64,000 nt of DNA from Mycobacterium sp. E183 (GTDB lineage: Bacteria; Actinomycetota; Actinomycetes; Mycobacteriales; Mycobacteriaceae), in NCBI RefSeq assembly GCF_001667735.1, contig NZ_LZJN01000192.1, positions 1 to 64,000 of the forward strand, written 5' to 3'. Shown here in pieces: positions 8,310 through 16,383 of the stretch. Position 1 is the first letter of the stretch; each line of letters opens with the position of its first letter. Both the position numbers and the translations under genes were made by a program. Below the pieces are notes generated by a model that did no database searches, was not told where the DNA came from, and saw only the letters and a program-made list of their open reading frames with translations.

Positions 8310-9686
8310 GTGCCCATCGCCACGATCAACCCGGCCACCGGCGAGACGGTGAAGACCTTCACCCCGGCAACCGACGAGGAAGTCGACGCGGCCATCGCCC
8401 GCGCGTACGCCCGGTTCCAGGACTACCGCCATAACACCACCTTTGCCCAGCGCGCGCAGTGGGCAAACGCGACCGCCGACCTCTTGGAGAAGGAGGCCGA
8501 CGACGTCGCCGCGATGATGACCCTGGAGATGGGCAAGACGCTCAAGTCGGCCAAGGCCGAGGCGCTCAAGTGCGCCAAGGGCTTTCGTTACTACGCGGAG
8601 AACGCCGAACAGCTGCTGGCCGACGAGCCGGCCGACGCGCAGGCGGTCGGCGCCAAGCGGGCCTACACCCGCTACCAACCGCTCGGGGTGGTGCTGGCCA
8701 TCATGCCGTGGAACTTCCCGCTGTGGCAGGCCGTCCGGTTCGCCGCGCCGGCCCTGATGGCCGGCAACGTCGGCATCCTCAAGCACGCCTCGAACGTGCC
8801 GCAGTCCGCGCTCTACCTGGCCGACGTCATCGCCCGCGGTGGCTTCCCCGACGGCTGCTTCCAGACGCTGCTGGTCTCGTCCAGTGCCGTCGAGCGCATC
8901 CTGCGCGACCCGCGGGTCGCGGCCGCCACCCTGACCGGCAGCGAGCCGGCCGGGCAGTCGGTCGCGGCCATCGCCGGTGACGAGATCAAACCCACCGTGC
9001 TCGAGCTCGGCGGCAGCGACCCGTTCATCGTCATGCCGTCGGCGAACCTGGACGAGGCCGCCAAGACCGCGGTCACCGCGCGCGTCCAGAACAACGGCCA
9101 GTCCTGCATCGCGGCGAAGCGGTTCATCGTTCACACCGACATCTACGACGCGTTCGTCGACAAGTTCACCGAGCGGATGCAGGCGCTCAAGGTGGGCGAC
9201 CCGACCGACCCGGACACCGACGTGGGCCCGCTGGCCACCGAGTCCGGCCGCGACGACATCGTCAAGCAGGTGGACGAAGCGGCCGCGGCGGGCGCCACGA
9301 TCCGGCTCGGGGGCAAGCCCATCGACGGGCCGGGCTGGTTCTACCCGCCGACGGTGGTCACCGACATCACCAAGGACATGGCGCTCTACACCGAAGAGGT
9401 GTTCGGACCGGTGGCCTCGATGTACCGGGCCAAGGACATCGACGAAGCGATCGAGATCGCCAACGCCACCGCGTTCGGGTTGGGCTCCAATGCCTGGACC
9501 AACGACGAGGCCGAGCAGCAGCGCTTCATCGACGACATCGAGGCCGGCCAGGTCTTCATCAACGGCATGACGGTGTCCTACCCCGAGCTGGGGTTCGGCG
9601 GCGTCAAGCGTTCCGGGTACGGCCGCGAGCTCGCCGGCCTCGGCATCCGCGCGTTCGTCAACGCCAAGACGGTGTGGGTCGGTTAG
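8310..9686 (+). CDS. gabD1: Succinate-semialdehyde dehydrogenase GabD1 (NADP-type)
   Basis: This 458-residue aldehyde dehydrogenase oxidises succinate semialdehyde to succinate in the cytoplasm. The catalytic Cys266 lies in NNGQSCIAAKR and the general base Glu232 in VLELGGSDPF. The cofactor-side motif MPWNFPLWQ and the C-terminal GFGGVKRSGYGREL are intact. GTG at 8310 (VPIATINPATGE) is chosen because GAAGGA precedes it and the length matches the 457 residues of the tuberculosis enzyme Rv0234c. In M. tuberculosis GabD1 is a partner of the 2-oxoglutarate decarboxylase route; here the divergent ThDP enzyme is an extra candidate source of succinate semialdehyde. Confidence 0.93.
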   Translation: MPIATINPATGETVKTFTPATDEEVDAAIARAYARFQDYRHNTTFAQRAQWANATADLLEKEADDVAAMMTLEMGKTLKSAKAEALKCAKGFRYYAENAEQLLADEPADAQAVGAKRAYTRYQPLGVVLAIMPWNFPLWQAVRFAAPALMAGNVGILKHASNVPQSALYLADVIARGGFPDGCFQTLLVSSSAVERILRDPRVAAATLTGSEPAGQSVAAIAGDEIKPTVLELGGSDPFIVMPSANLDEAAKTAVTARVQNNGQSCIAAKRFIVHTDIYDAFVDKFTERMQALKVGDPTDPDTDVGPLATESGRDDIVKQVDEAAAAGATIRLGGKPIDGPGWFYPPTVVTDITKDMALYTEEVFGPVASMYRAKDIDEAIEIANATAFGLGSNAWTNDEAEQQRFIDDIEAGQVFINGMTVSYPELGFGGVKRSGYGRELAGLGIRAFVNAKTVWVG

Positions 9687-9693
9687 TGGCGAT

Positions 9694-9738
9694 CGCAAGC
9701 GCGGCATAGCCGGGCGCTGGGGGCACCTCCCGCTTGCG
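9694..9738. terminator. Possible bidirectional terminator between converging gabD1 and R2lox genes
   Basis: The 119-base gap between converging stops contains CGCAAGCG (9694-9701) and its complement CGCTTGCG (9731-9738), and the second arm also folds locally as CCCG-CTTG-CGGG. There is no T-run. The spacing of 29 bases between arms makes the large hairpin uncertain. The piece GGGGGCACCTCCCGCTTGCG is of a kind I associate with short intergenic repeats in the M. avium complex, which cannot be checked here. Confidence 0.3.
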
Positions 9739-9805
9739 GGGGACGGGTCGCCACCATCGTCGACGCCGGTGACGCCGCCGGGGGCAGCAAGGTCGAATCG
9801 CCGCC

Positions 9806-10747
9806 TCAGGCGGACGCGGCGGCCAGGGCCTTCTCGTCCTCGTCGGCGAAGGTGTCCTCGAGCTGCAGCGGCGAGTAGTCCAGGTCGATCTCTTCCAGCG
9901 GCCGCCCGCGGGCGCTGGAGATGGTGCCGAAGCGGCGCATGCCCTTGTCGGCCGCGTACTGCATGAACTCGTCCACCGACAGGCCGAACGGCATCGGGTC
10001 GTACAGGGAGAAGCCCTCCTCGATGAGGCGCAACCCCAATGGCATCAGCTCGTTCATGCGCGTCTCGAAGACGCCCCAGTTGGCGTCGTCGGCGGCGACG
10101 TGGCGGCGGCAGGTGAAGGTCCCCCACGCCATGTGGCGCCGCTCGTCGTCGCCGATCCGCCGGACCAACTCCTGCATGCCGGGCAGGATGCCGCGCTCCA
10201 CGCAGATCTTGTGCCAGCCGAAGTAGCCCGTGAGCGCCAGCATCCCTTCGACCATGTGGTTGTAGGTCACCGAGGCCCGCACCTGCGCCGCCGGTGAGGG
10301 GTCGACCGACAAGGCGTTGAGGCAGTCGGGCAGCTCCTCGTAGAAGATCGTCCGATAGGTGGGGATGTCGTCGAGGTACTGATGCAAGTCGTGGGTGACG
10401 CCGACGGCGTCGAGCCACATGCGGAAGACCTGGACGTGCTTGGCTTCCTCGAAAGCGAACTGCGTCAAGTACATTTCGTCGCCGAGGCGACCCTCGACCC
10501 GCATCGCCGACATGAACGGCTGGATGTCCTCGGTCACCGCTTCCTCACCGGCGATGAACTCGGCGCACAGCCGGATGGCGTAGTGGCGTTCGTCGTCGGT
10601 CAGCCGCTCCCAGTCGGCGCGGTCGCGGGAGAAGTCGATGTCGGCCGGGTTCCAGAACTTCGCGTTGCCGCCGGCGAACAGCCGCAACGGCAGGCTGTCC
10701 CAGTTGAGGCCCCCCTTGACCATCGAGCCCGAATGCGTGCGTGTCAT
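9806..10747 (-). CDS. R2-like ligand-binding oxidase (R2lox, Rv0233-type)
   Basis: This 313-residue protein is a Mn/Fe oxidase of the ribonucleotide-reductase R2 fold, not a true NrdB. All metal ligands known for the tuberculosis protein fall at the same numbers: Glu68, Glu101, His104, Glu167, Glu202 and His205. The residues that form the valine-tyrosine ether crosslink, Val71 and Tyr162, are also present. The metal motifs read AGEEAV, FEEAKH, MVEGM and DDERRH. The family binds a long-chain fatty acid next to the metals, and its physiological substrate is unknown. The ATG overlaps the stop of the upstream TetR gene by ATGA, so the two are translationally coupled and share the promoter at 11468-11495. 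Confidence 0.95.
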   Translation of the reverse strand: MTRTHSGSMVKGGLNWDSLPLRLFAGGNAKFWNPADIDFSRDRADWERLTDDERHYAIRLCAEFIAGEEAVTEDIQPFMSAMRVEGRLGDEMYLTQFAFEEAKHVQVFRMWLDAVGVTHDLHQYLDDIPTYRTIFYEELPDCLNALSVDPSPAAQVRASVTYNHMVEGMLALTGYFGWHKICVERGILPGMQELVRRIGDDERRHMAWGTFTCRRHVAADDANWGVFETRMNELMPLGLRLIEEGFSLYDPMPFGLSVDEFMQYAADKGMRRFGTISSARGRPLEEIDLDYSPLQLEDTFADEDEKALAAASA

Positions 10748-11436
10748 GTCATCTCCTCGGATTGTTGTGGGGCTGAGCGGACGGGCGGGCGCGGCGCCGC
10801 AGCGAAGGCGGCCGCCAGCACCCCGACAAGCCGGCGCACGGCCAGCGCGGGCTGTTCGGGGGTGGGTTCGTCGAGCCCGAGAATCGGGTCCAGGCCGCGC
10901 ATGTAGGGCGCCAGCGCCAGGTGCGGAAATATCAACAGCAGCAACGACAACAGCGCGTCGGTGTCCGAGTCGGCACGCAGATCCCCGCGCGCCTTCGCGT
11001 CGCGGACGAGCGGCCGCATCACCTCCAGGTAGTGCCGGTGGATGACGTTCTGCACGCTGACGCGGGCCTCGGTGTCGACTTCCAGGGTCGCCGCGGCGTG
11101 CAGCGCCCGTTCGTGCGGGTGGTCGGCGAAGTAGGCCACCCACGCGTCGAGCCAGTCGGTCAGGAAGTCGAAGAACGGCCGGCTCGGGTCCAGCTCGCGG
11201 ATGCGGTCTTCCATGTACGCCCGCACCCGCTGGCTGGCGATGTCGGCGATGAACGCGAACAGGTCGCGCTTGTCCGCGAAGTACTGGAAGAGGCTGCCTT
11301 TCGCGACGCCGGCCCGCCGGGCTATGACGTTGAGGCTGCCTCGGGAAAACCCGTGCGCTCCGAATTCCTGTTCCGCGGCGTCGATGATGGCGGCGCGGCG
11401 GGCGGGGTCCACCCGTGCCCAAGTCACCGTTGGCAA
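10744..11436 (-). CDS. TetR/AcrR family repressor (Rv0232-type), probable regulator of R2lox
   Basis: This 230-residue regulator has an N-terminal helix-turn-helix (about residues 15-60: AAIIDAAEQEFGAHGFSRGS then GVAKGSLFQYFADKRDLF) and a C-terminal ligand/dimer domain. The start is a TTG at 11436 with a strong AGGAGG five bases upstream (11447 to 11442); a TTG start can limit repressor output. It overlaps the R2lox start by four bases. A 15-base palindrome between its promoter and start codon is the obvious autoregulatory operator, so the repressor probably controls itself and R2lox in response to a lipid-like ligand; that last point is inference. Confidence 0.9.
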   Translation of the reverse strand: MPTVTWARVDPARRAAIIDAAEQEFGAHGFSRGSLNVIARRAGVAKGSLFQYFADKRDLFAFIADIASQRVRAYMEDRIRELDPSRPFFDFLTDWLDAWVAYFADHPHERALHAAATLEVDTEARVSVQNVIHRHYLEVMRPLVRDAKARGDLRADSDTDALLSLLLLIFPHLALAPYMRGLDPILGLDEPTPEQPALAVRRLVGVLAAAFAAAPRPPVRSAPQQSEEMT

Positions 11437-11454
11437 TGCGGCCTCCTAGCGTCG

Positions 11455-11469
11455 ATGACCACTGGTCAT
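11455..11469. promoter_or_regulatory. Palindromic TetR operator ATGACCACTGGTCAT
   Basis: A perfect 7-base inverted repeat around one central base lies 19 bases upstream of the TetR start and just outside its Shine-Dalgarno. It covers the expected transcription start and touches the -10 element at 11468-11473. Position, symmetry and the TGACC/GGTCA arms are typical of TetR operators. A second, looser dyad, GTGA-N6-TCAC (11476-11489), lies between the -35 and -10. Confidence 0.75.
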
Positions 11470-11495
11470 ATTACGGTGAGCTGCGTCACAGTCAA
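11468..11495 (-). promoter_or_regulatory. Near-consensus promoter of the tetR-R2lox operon
   Basis: On the minus strand the -35 is TTGACT (11495 to 11490) and the -10 is TAATAT (11473 to 11468), separated by 16 bases. This is one of the best housekeeping-type promoters in the window. Transcription would begin near 11461, inside the palindromic operator, leaving a leader of about 25 bases with AGGAGG. Confidence 0.7.
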
Positions 11496-11522
11496 GGGTA
11501 GGCCGGTTGTCATCCTGCCGAA

Positions 11523-11570
11523 CGTCACGCTGGCGTGACGCCGCCTCCCGAGCGTCACGCTGGCGTGACG
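11523..11570. repeat. Two identical 18-bp palindromes, possible terminator pair
   Basis: CGTCACGCTGGCGTGACG occurs at 11523-11540 and again at 11553-11570. Each copy is self-complementary apart from the central bases and can form a 7-bp stem with a CTGG loop. They lie just upstream of the fadE4 stop codon side, between the end of fadE4 (minus) and the promoter of tetR further right, so they are located where incoming tetR-side or outgoing transcription would be separated. They could instead bind a dimeric regulator. No T-run follows. Confidence 0.6.
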
Positions 11571-11577
11571 CTCGCGC

Positions 11578-13275
11578 CTACGGCCGCATCTGGTAGGCGC
11601 CGTTGATCGGCTGGATGTGTTCCTTCCAGACCTGGTCGTAGCGCGTGTGGTCGAACACCGGGCGCCGGATCATCCGCATCGCGAAGCGGGCCTGCGCGTC
11701 GGTCGTGGCGGACTTGTCGGCCAGCTCGACGGCATAGCCGTTGAAGTCACGCACCAGCACGGCGAAGATCTCGTCGATCAGCGCCTCGTCCACTCCGGAC
11801 AACGGGGCCTCCTCCAAGATCAGCTGGGCGTAGGGCACCGTGGCGAACAGCTGCCCAACCCCGAACGCGAAATCGATGTCCCTCTGCTGAGCGGCGTCGG
11901 GGGTGGCGCTGGCCAGCATCTCGGCCAGCACGTCGATCTGCTCGCGCAGCAGCGCGACATTAGGTAGATGCGCGTAGCTTTCGAACGGCGCCCGCCAATC
12001 GTGGAAACGCACCTTGCCCAAGCCCCCGGTCGGCCCCTGGTTGAACAGGAACGAGTCGTCGACCGCGTCGTCGCGGCGGCCGATCAATGGCAAATCGCCG
12101 TTCGGCGCGAACAGGTAATTGGGCATGAACTTGGCCAGCAACCCGATGTTGATGTGCACCGTACCTTCGAGCCTTGGCAGCAAACCGATTTCGCGGGTCA
12201 TGGCCTCGAAGATGGTGTCCTTCTCGACGCCCTTGGCGGCGATCACGTCCCATAGGGCGGTGATCACCCGCTCGCCTTCGCTGGTGATCTTGGCTTTGGT
12301 CAGCGGGCTGTAGAGCAGGTATCGGCGGTCGTCGGCCGACGCACTGCGCATGTAGTCGCAGGCGCGGGTGGCGACCAGCTTCATCGCGATCAGCCGGACG
12401 TAGGCGTCGGTGAGCAGCCGCCGCACATGGCTGAAGTCGGTGACGACGGTGCCGTACAAGACGCGGTTGGAGGCGTGGGTGACCGCCTCGTACATGGCGT
12501 GCGTGCACATGCCGACCGCGCCCCAGCCCAGGTTGTACTTGCAGACATTGACGGTGTTCAGGGCCGCGTGGAACGCCCCTTGGCCTCGGTGCAGGATGTC
12601 GGCCTCGGTGACCGGGTAGTCGCGCAGCGCGTAGTTGGCGACGTAGTTCTGCGAGTTCACCACGTTCTTGATCAGGTCGTACCGATCGTGCTGGGAGTCG
12701 GCGGTGAAGAACACGTACTCGTCGGAGCCCGCGATCTTGCCGAAGGTCGAGACCATCCGCGCCACGTTCGCGTTACCGATGTAGTACTTCTCGCCGCTCG
12801 CGGTCCAGCCGTGTTCTGACGGCGTCAGGATCATGTCGGTCTGGTAGACATCGGCGCCGTGGGTCTGCTCCGACAAGCCGAACGCGAACACCTCGCCGGC
12901 CTCGAGTTGCGCGGCGGCCTTGCGCTTGGCGTCGGTGTTGTCGCTCATCCAGATCGGGCCCAGACCCAGCGCCGTCACCTGGAAGGGGTACCAGTAGTTG
13001 AGTCCGTAGAAGCCCACGATCTCGGCGAACTCGCTGATCCGGTAGGTGTCCCATCGGCAGTCGTCGGCGCCGTACTCGGACGGCGTCAGCAGTGAGGCGA
13101 AGATGCGCTCGCGGCCGATGTGGTCCAAAAACTCGGAATACCACACGCGTTCGTGGTCGTCATGCTTCAGCCGCGCCTTGCCCCGCGACTCGAAGAAGTC
13201 GACCGTGGCGGCCATGATCTCTCCGGAACGACGATCCGGGTACTGGCGTTGCAGGTTGTTGGGATTGAGCAACAT
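11578..13275 (-). CDS. fadE4: Acyl-CoA dehydrogenase FadE4
   Basis: This 565-residue flavoprotein belongs to the large acyl-CoA dehydrogenase/oxidase type; the tuberculosis FadE4 (Rv0231) has about 568 residues. It should introduce the 2,3 double bond into an acyl-CoA thioester. Visible segments include the substrate/flavin stretch FAFGLSEQTHGADVYQTDM and the helical half TNRVLYGTVVTDFSHVRRLL-like region near residue 290, with GPTGGLGKVRFHDW near residue 430. The ATG at 13275 has AGGGAG upstream. It is divergent from the lactonase gene with 123 bases between starts and tandem with the tetR-R2lox operon. Substrate chain type cannot be told from the sequence. Confidence 0.87.
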   Translation of the reverse strand: MLLNPNNLQRQYPDRRSGEIMAATVDFFESRGKARLKHDDHERVWYSEFLDHIGRERIFASLLTPSEYGADDCRWDTYRISEFAEIVGFYGLNYWYPFQVTALGLGPIWMSDNTDAKRKAAAQLEAGEVFAFGLSEQTHGADVYQTDMILTPSEHGWTASGEKYYIGNANVARMVSTFGKIAGSDEYVFFTADSQHDRYDLIKNVVNSQNYVANYALRDYPVTEADILHRGQGAFHAALNTVNVCKYNLGWGAVGMCTHAMYEAVTHASNRVLYGTVVTDFSHVRRLLTDAYVRLIAMKLVATRACDYMRSASADDRRYLLYSPLTKAKITSEGERVITALWDVIAAKGVEKDTIFEAMTREIGLLPRLEGTVHINIGLLAKFMPNYLFAPNGDLPLIGRRDDAVDDSFLFNQGPTGGLGKVRFHDWRAPFESYAHLPNVALLREQIDVLAEMLASATPDAAQQRDIDFAFGVGQLFATVPYAQLILEEAPLSGVDEALIDEIFAVLVRDFNGYAVELADKSATTDAQARFAMRMIRRPVFDHTRYDQVWKEHIQPINGAYQMRP

Positions 13276-13362
13276 GGCAGGACTCCCTGGGTTCGGCCAA
13301 AGACGAGGGTGACGGTACTGCACCGCGGGGGCCGTCGGGGCGGACCGGAACAAATCGGCACT

Positions 13363-13391
13363 GTTGTCCGACCACCGAGTCGACCTAGCAT
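13363..13391 (+). promoter_or_regulatory. Promoter for a leaderless lactonase transcript
   Basis: TTGTCC (13364-13369) and TAGCAT (13386-13391) are separated by 16 bases, and the GTG start of the lactonase lies 7 bases after the -10. Transcription starting 7-8 bases from the -10 would begin on the start codon itself, as is common in mycobacteria. Confidence 0.5.
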
Positions 13392-13398
13392 CAGTGGA

Positions 13399-14379
13399 GT
13401 GTCAGCACTCAATACCGCCCGCGGCGCCATCGATACCTCCGATCTCGGCGTGACGCTCATGCACGAGCACGTGTTCATCATGACCACCGAGATCGCGCTG
13501 AATTACCCCGATGCGTGGGGCGACGAAGAAAAGCGCGTGGCCGACGCCATCGATCGGCTCAACGAGCTGAAGTCCCGCGGGGTCGACACGATCGTCGACC
13601 TGACCGTGATCGGCCTGGGCCGCTACATTCCACGCATCGCGCGCGTCGCGGCGGCCACCGAGCTGAATATCGTTGTGGCGACGGGTCTTTACACCTACAA
13701 CGACATCCCGTTCCGGTTCCACTACGAGGGCCCCGGCGGCTTGCTGGGCGGCCCGGAAGTCATGACCGACATGTTCGTCCGCGACATCGAGCAGGGCATC
13801 GCCGACACCGGCGTCAAGGCCGGGATCCTCAAGTGCGCCACCGACGAGCCGGGCATCACCCCAGGCGTCGAGCGGGTGCTGCGCGCCGTCGCCCAGGCGC
13901 ACAAGCGCACCGGGGTGCCGATCTCCACGCACACCCACGCCGGGTTGCGCCGCGGTCTCGAACAGCAACGCATCTTCGAGGAGGAGGGTGTCGACCTGAG
14001 CCGAGTGATCATCGGGCACTCCGGTGACAGCACCGACATCGGGTACCTCGAAGAGCTCATCGCCCCGGGTTCCTATCTCGGCATGGACCGGTTCGGACTC
14101 GACGTGATCTCGCCGTTCGAAGAACGGGTCAAGATCGTGGCGCAGATGTGCGAGCGCGGGCATGCCGACAAGATGGTGCTCTCCCATGACGCCAACTGCT
14201 ACTTCGACGCGCTACCCGAAGAGTTGGTGCCGCAGATGGCACCGAACTGGCACTACCTGCACATCCACAACGACGTCATCCCCGCGCTCAAAGAGCGCGG
14301 AGTCACCGACGAGCAACTGAAGACCATGCTGGTCGACAACCCCCGCCGCATCTTCGAGCGGCAGGGCGCATATGAGTGA
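13399..14379 (+). CDS. php: Phosphotriesterase-like lactonase (PHP)
   Basis: This 326-residue TIM-barrel amidohydrolase matches the length of tuberculosis Rv0230c. The binuclear metal site is complete: His22 and His24 (LMHEHVF), the carboxylated Lys145 (AGILKCATDEPG), His178 (STHTHAG), His207 (IIGHSGD) and Asp264 (LSHDANC). Members of this family hydrolyse lactones, including acyl-homoserine and other gamma/delta lactones, and only weakly phosphotriesters. The GTG at 13399 is chosen from length and from the leaderless promoter signal. The last eight bases overlap the start of an acyl-CoA ligase, which suggests that the hydroxy acid released from a lactone is then activated with CoA. Confidence 0.92.
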   Translation: MSALNTARGAIDTSDLGVTLMHEHVFIMTTEIALNYPDAWGDEEKRVADAIDRLNELKSRGVDTIVDLTVIGLGRYIPRIARVAAATELNIVVATGLYTYNDIPFRFHYEGPGGLLGGPEVMTDMFVRDIEQGIADTGVKAGILKCATDEPGITPGVERVLRAVAQAHKRTGVPISTHTHAGLRRGLEQQRIFEEEGVDLSRVIIGHSGDSTDIGYLEELIAPGSYLGMDRFGLDVISPFEERVKIVAQMCERGHADKMVLSHDANCYFDALPEELVPQMAPNWHYLHIHNDVIPALKERGVTDEQLKTMLVDNPRRIFERQGAYE

Positions 14380-15853
14380 GCCGGTCCCGCCGATCGGCAC
14401 CCAGATCGCGGCCCTGGCCGAACTCGCGCCCGACGAGCCCGCCGTCACCTGCGGCGGTCTGACGCTCACCCGCGCCGAACTTGACGCCTCGACGAACCGG
14501 TTGGCCCGCGCCTACGCCGACCGCGGCGTCGGCGTCGGCGACTACGTGACCATGGTGTTGCCCAACTCCGTGGAGTGGATCCAGGCGGCGGTGGCGTGCT
14601 GGAAGCTGGGCGCCGTACCGCAGCCGCTGTCGGCGCGGTTGCCCGACACGGAGCTGCAGGGGCTGCTGGACCTGCGGCAGCCGGCATTGCTGGTAGGGCG
14701 CGAGCATCCCGAAATACCGAGCGTGCCAACCGGTTTCACGCCAGGCCCGGAATTCTCCGACGCACCGTTGCCGGAAGCGGTGTCGCCGGTGTGGAAGGCG
14801 ATGGGCTCCGGCGGCAGCACCGGCCGGCCCAAGCTCATCGAGTCCGCCGGCGACACCCGGATACCCGCGGCCATCGGCTACCCGCTGGGCGCGCAGCCCG
14901 GCGACACGACGCTGGTGCCGATCCCGCTGTCCCACAACACCGGGTTCACCACCGCGACCATCGCGCTGCTGATGCGCCATCACCTGGTGGTGATGAGCCG
15001 GTTCGACCCGCACGAATTCCTGCGGCTGATCACCGACCACCGCGTCACGTTCCTGACCACGGTGCCCACGATCATGCAGCGGACGCTGCCGGTCTATCAC
15101 GCCGATCCCAAGTCCTACGATCTGTCGTCGCTGCGCCGGTTCTGGCACATGGGGGCGCCGTGCCCGCCGGCCATCAAGCAGGCCTGGATCGACCTGCTGG
15201 GCCCCGAGGTCGTCTGGGAACTCTACGGCGGCACCGAATTACAGGCGCTCACCTTCATCTCCGGGGACCAGTGGCTGACCCACCGCGGGTCGGTCGGCGT
15301 GGTGGTCGCCGGGGAAATGCAGGTGCTCGACGACGACGGCAACCCGTGCCCGCCCGGCGTGGTCGGCGAGATCTACATGCGGCCCGGGCCCGGCAGCGCG
15401 CCCACCTACCGCTACGTCGGAGCCACCGCCAAGTCCCGCGACGGCTGGGATTCCCTTGGGGATCTTGGCCATTTCGATGCCGACGGCTTCCTCTACCTGT
15501 CGGACCGCCGGGTGGACATGTTCACCGTGGGTGGCCGCAACGTCTACCCGGCCGAGATCGAGAACACCTTGTCGGCGCACCGCGACGTGCTGTCCTGCCT
15601 CGTCGTCGGCGTGCCCGACCCGAATTCGGGCGACCTGGGCCAGGTGCCCTACGCGCTGGTGCATGCGGCGGACGGTTCCACGCTGGACGCCGCGGGCGTC
15701 CAGGAGTTCCTGCGCGAACGCATCGCGGGATACAAGGTGCCGGCGTTCGTCGAATTCGTCGATGCGCCGCTGCGCGACGACGCCGGCAAGGCCCGGCGAT
15801 CGGCGGTGCGCGCCGAGATCATCGAGCGGCTGGGGGCGGCAGCGCCCGGCTGA
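14372..15853 (+). CDS. AMP-forming acyl-CoA ligase, coupled to the lactonase
   Basis: This 493-residue ANL-family ligase activates a carboxylic acid through an acyl-adenylate. The P-loop reads MGSGGSTGRPKLIES in place of the usual SSGTTGxPKG. The A5 region is WELYGGTELQ, the ATP motif is WDSLGDLGHFDADG, and the hinge is SDRRVDMFTVGGRNVYPAE. The final catalytic Lys is probably in DDAGKARRSAVR. The altered P-loop recalls bile-acid or aryl-type CoA ligases. It overlaps the lactonase stop by eight bases, so the two are very likely cotranslated. I do not recall this gene in M. tuberculosis H37Rv between Rv0230c and Rv0228. The substrate is not known. Confidence 0.85.
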   Translation: MSEPVPPIGTQIAALAELAPDEPAVTCGGLTLTRAELDASTNRLARAYADRGVGVGDYVTMVLPNSVEWIQAAVACWKLGAVPQPLSARLPDTELQGLLDLRQPALLVGREHPEIPSVPTGFTPGPEFSDAPLPEAVSPVWKAMGSGGSTGRPKLIESAGDTRIPAAIGYPLGAQPGDTTLVPIPLSHNTGFTTATIALLMRHHLVVMSRFDPHEFLRLITDHRVTFLTTVPTIMQRTLPVYHADPKSYDLSSLRRFWHMGAPCPPAIKQAWIDLLGPEVVWELYGGTELQALTFISGDQWLTHRGSVGVVVAGEMQVLDDDGNPCPPGVVGEIYMRPGPGSAPTYRYVGATAKSRDGWDSLGDLGHFDADGFLYLSDRRVDMFTVGGRNVYPAEIENTLSAHRDVLSCLVVGVPDPNSGDLGQVPYALVHAADGSTLDAAGVQEFLRERIAGYKVPAFVEFVDAPLRDDAGKARRSAVRAEIIERLGAAAPG

Positions 15854-15906
15854 CCCGGCTGACCGGCACCAAGAATCCTCCAAGCCCGCGGCCCCACCAT
15901 CGGGGC

Positions 15907-16383
15907 ATGCAGATCGAACCCTTGAGCACCGAGCTGATCGAACGCTATCTGCGATCGCGCGAGCTGCGGTTCTTCCGCAGCGACGACGGCGAGGAGTTCA
16001 TGATGCTGCCCAGCTACGAGCGCGGCAGGCTGCACGTGAACCTTCGGATCAACGGGTTGCGGCGGGACATCTTCGAGATCTCGATCAGCCCCGCCGGTCA
16101 CTACGACGCGACCGAGCGGCCCCGGCTGATGGAACTGGTCAACGACTGGAATCGCGAAACGCATTGGCCCAAGGCGTTTGTGCGCGAGACCGCCGTGCCG
16201 ACCCAAGTGAGCGTGGTCGGTGAGAACGCCTACCTGCTGACCGACGGCATCCACGTCGAGGCCCTGGGCACCCTGGTCCGGTCCACCGTCGAGTACGGGG
16301 CCGACCTGTTCAAGAAGATCGAGCGGGCCATCTGCCTGCCGTCCGCGGACACGCTCGAGGAGTGGATGGACCGCACCGGTTAG
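15907..16383 (+). CDS. YbjN-domain protein
   Basis: This 158-residue cytoplasmic protein looks like the YbjN family (related to type III secretion chaperone folds), with the typical pattern of a short alpha/beta domain: EFMMLPSYERGRLHVNLRI, then LMELVNDWNRETHWPKAFV and a C-terminal helix ending DTLEEWMDRTG. The function of bacterial YbjN proteins is poorly defined. It starts at an ATG 53 bases after the ligase on the same strand and may be cotranscribed. Its stop overlaps the stop of the converging acyltransferase gene by four bases. Confidence 0.75.
   Translation: MQIEPLSTELIERYLRSRELRFFRSDDGEEFMMLPSYERGRLHVNLRINGLRRDIFEISISPAGHYDATERPRLMELVNDWNRETHWPKAFVRETAVPTQVSVVGENAYLLTDGIHVEALGTLVRSTVEYGADLFKKIERAICLPSADTLEEWMDRTG

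Noticed and set aside
9806..10747. Ribonucleotide reductase beta subunit (NrdB) reading of the R2lox gene
   Set aside because: The Val71 and Tyr162 crosslink residues and the ligand set match R2lox. It lacks the R2 radical tyrosine context and has no NrdA partner here.
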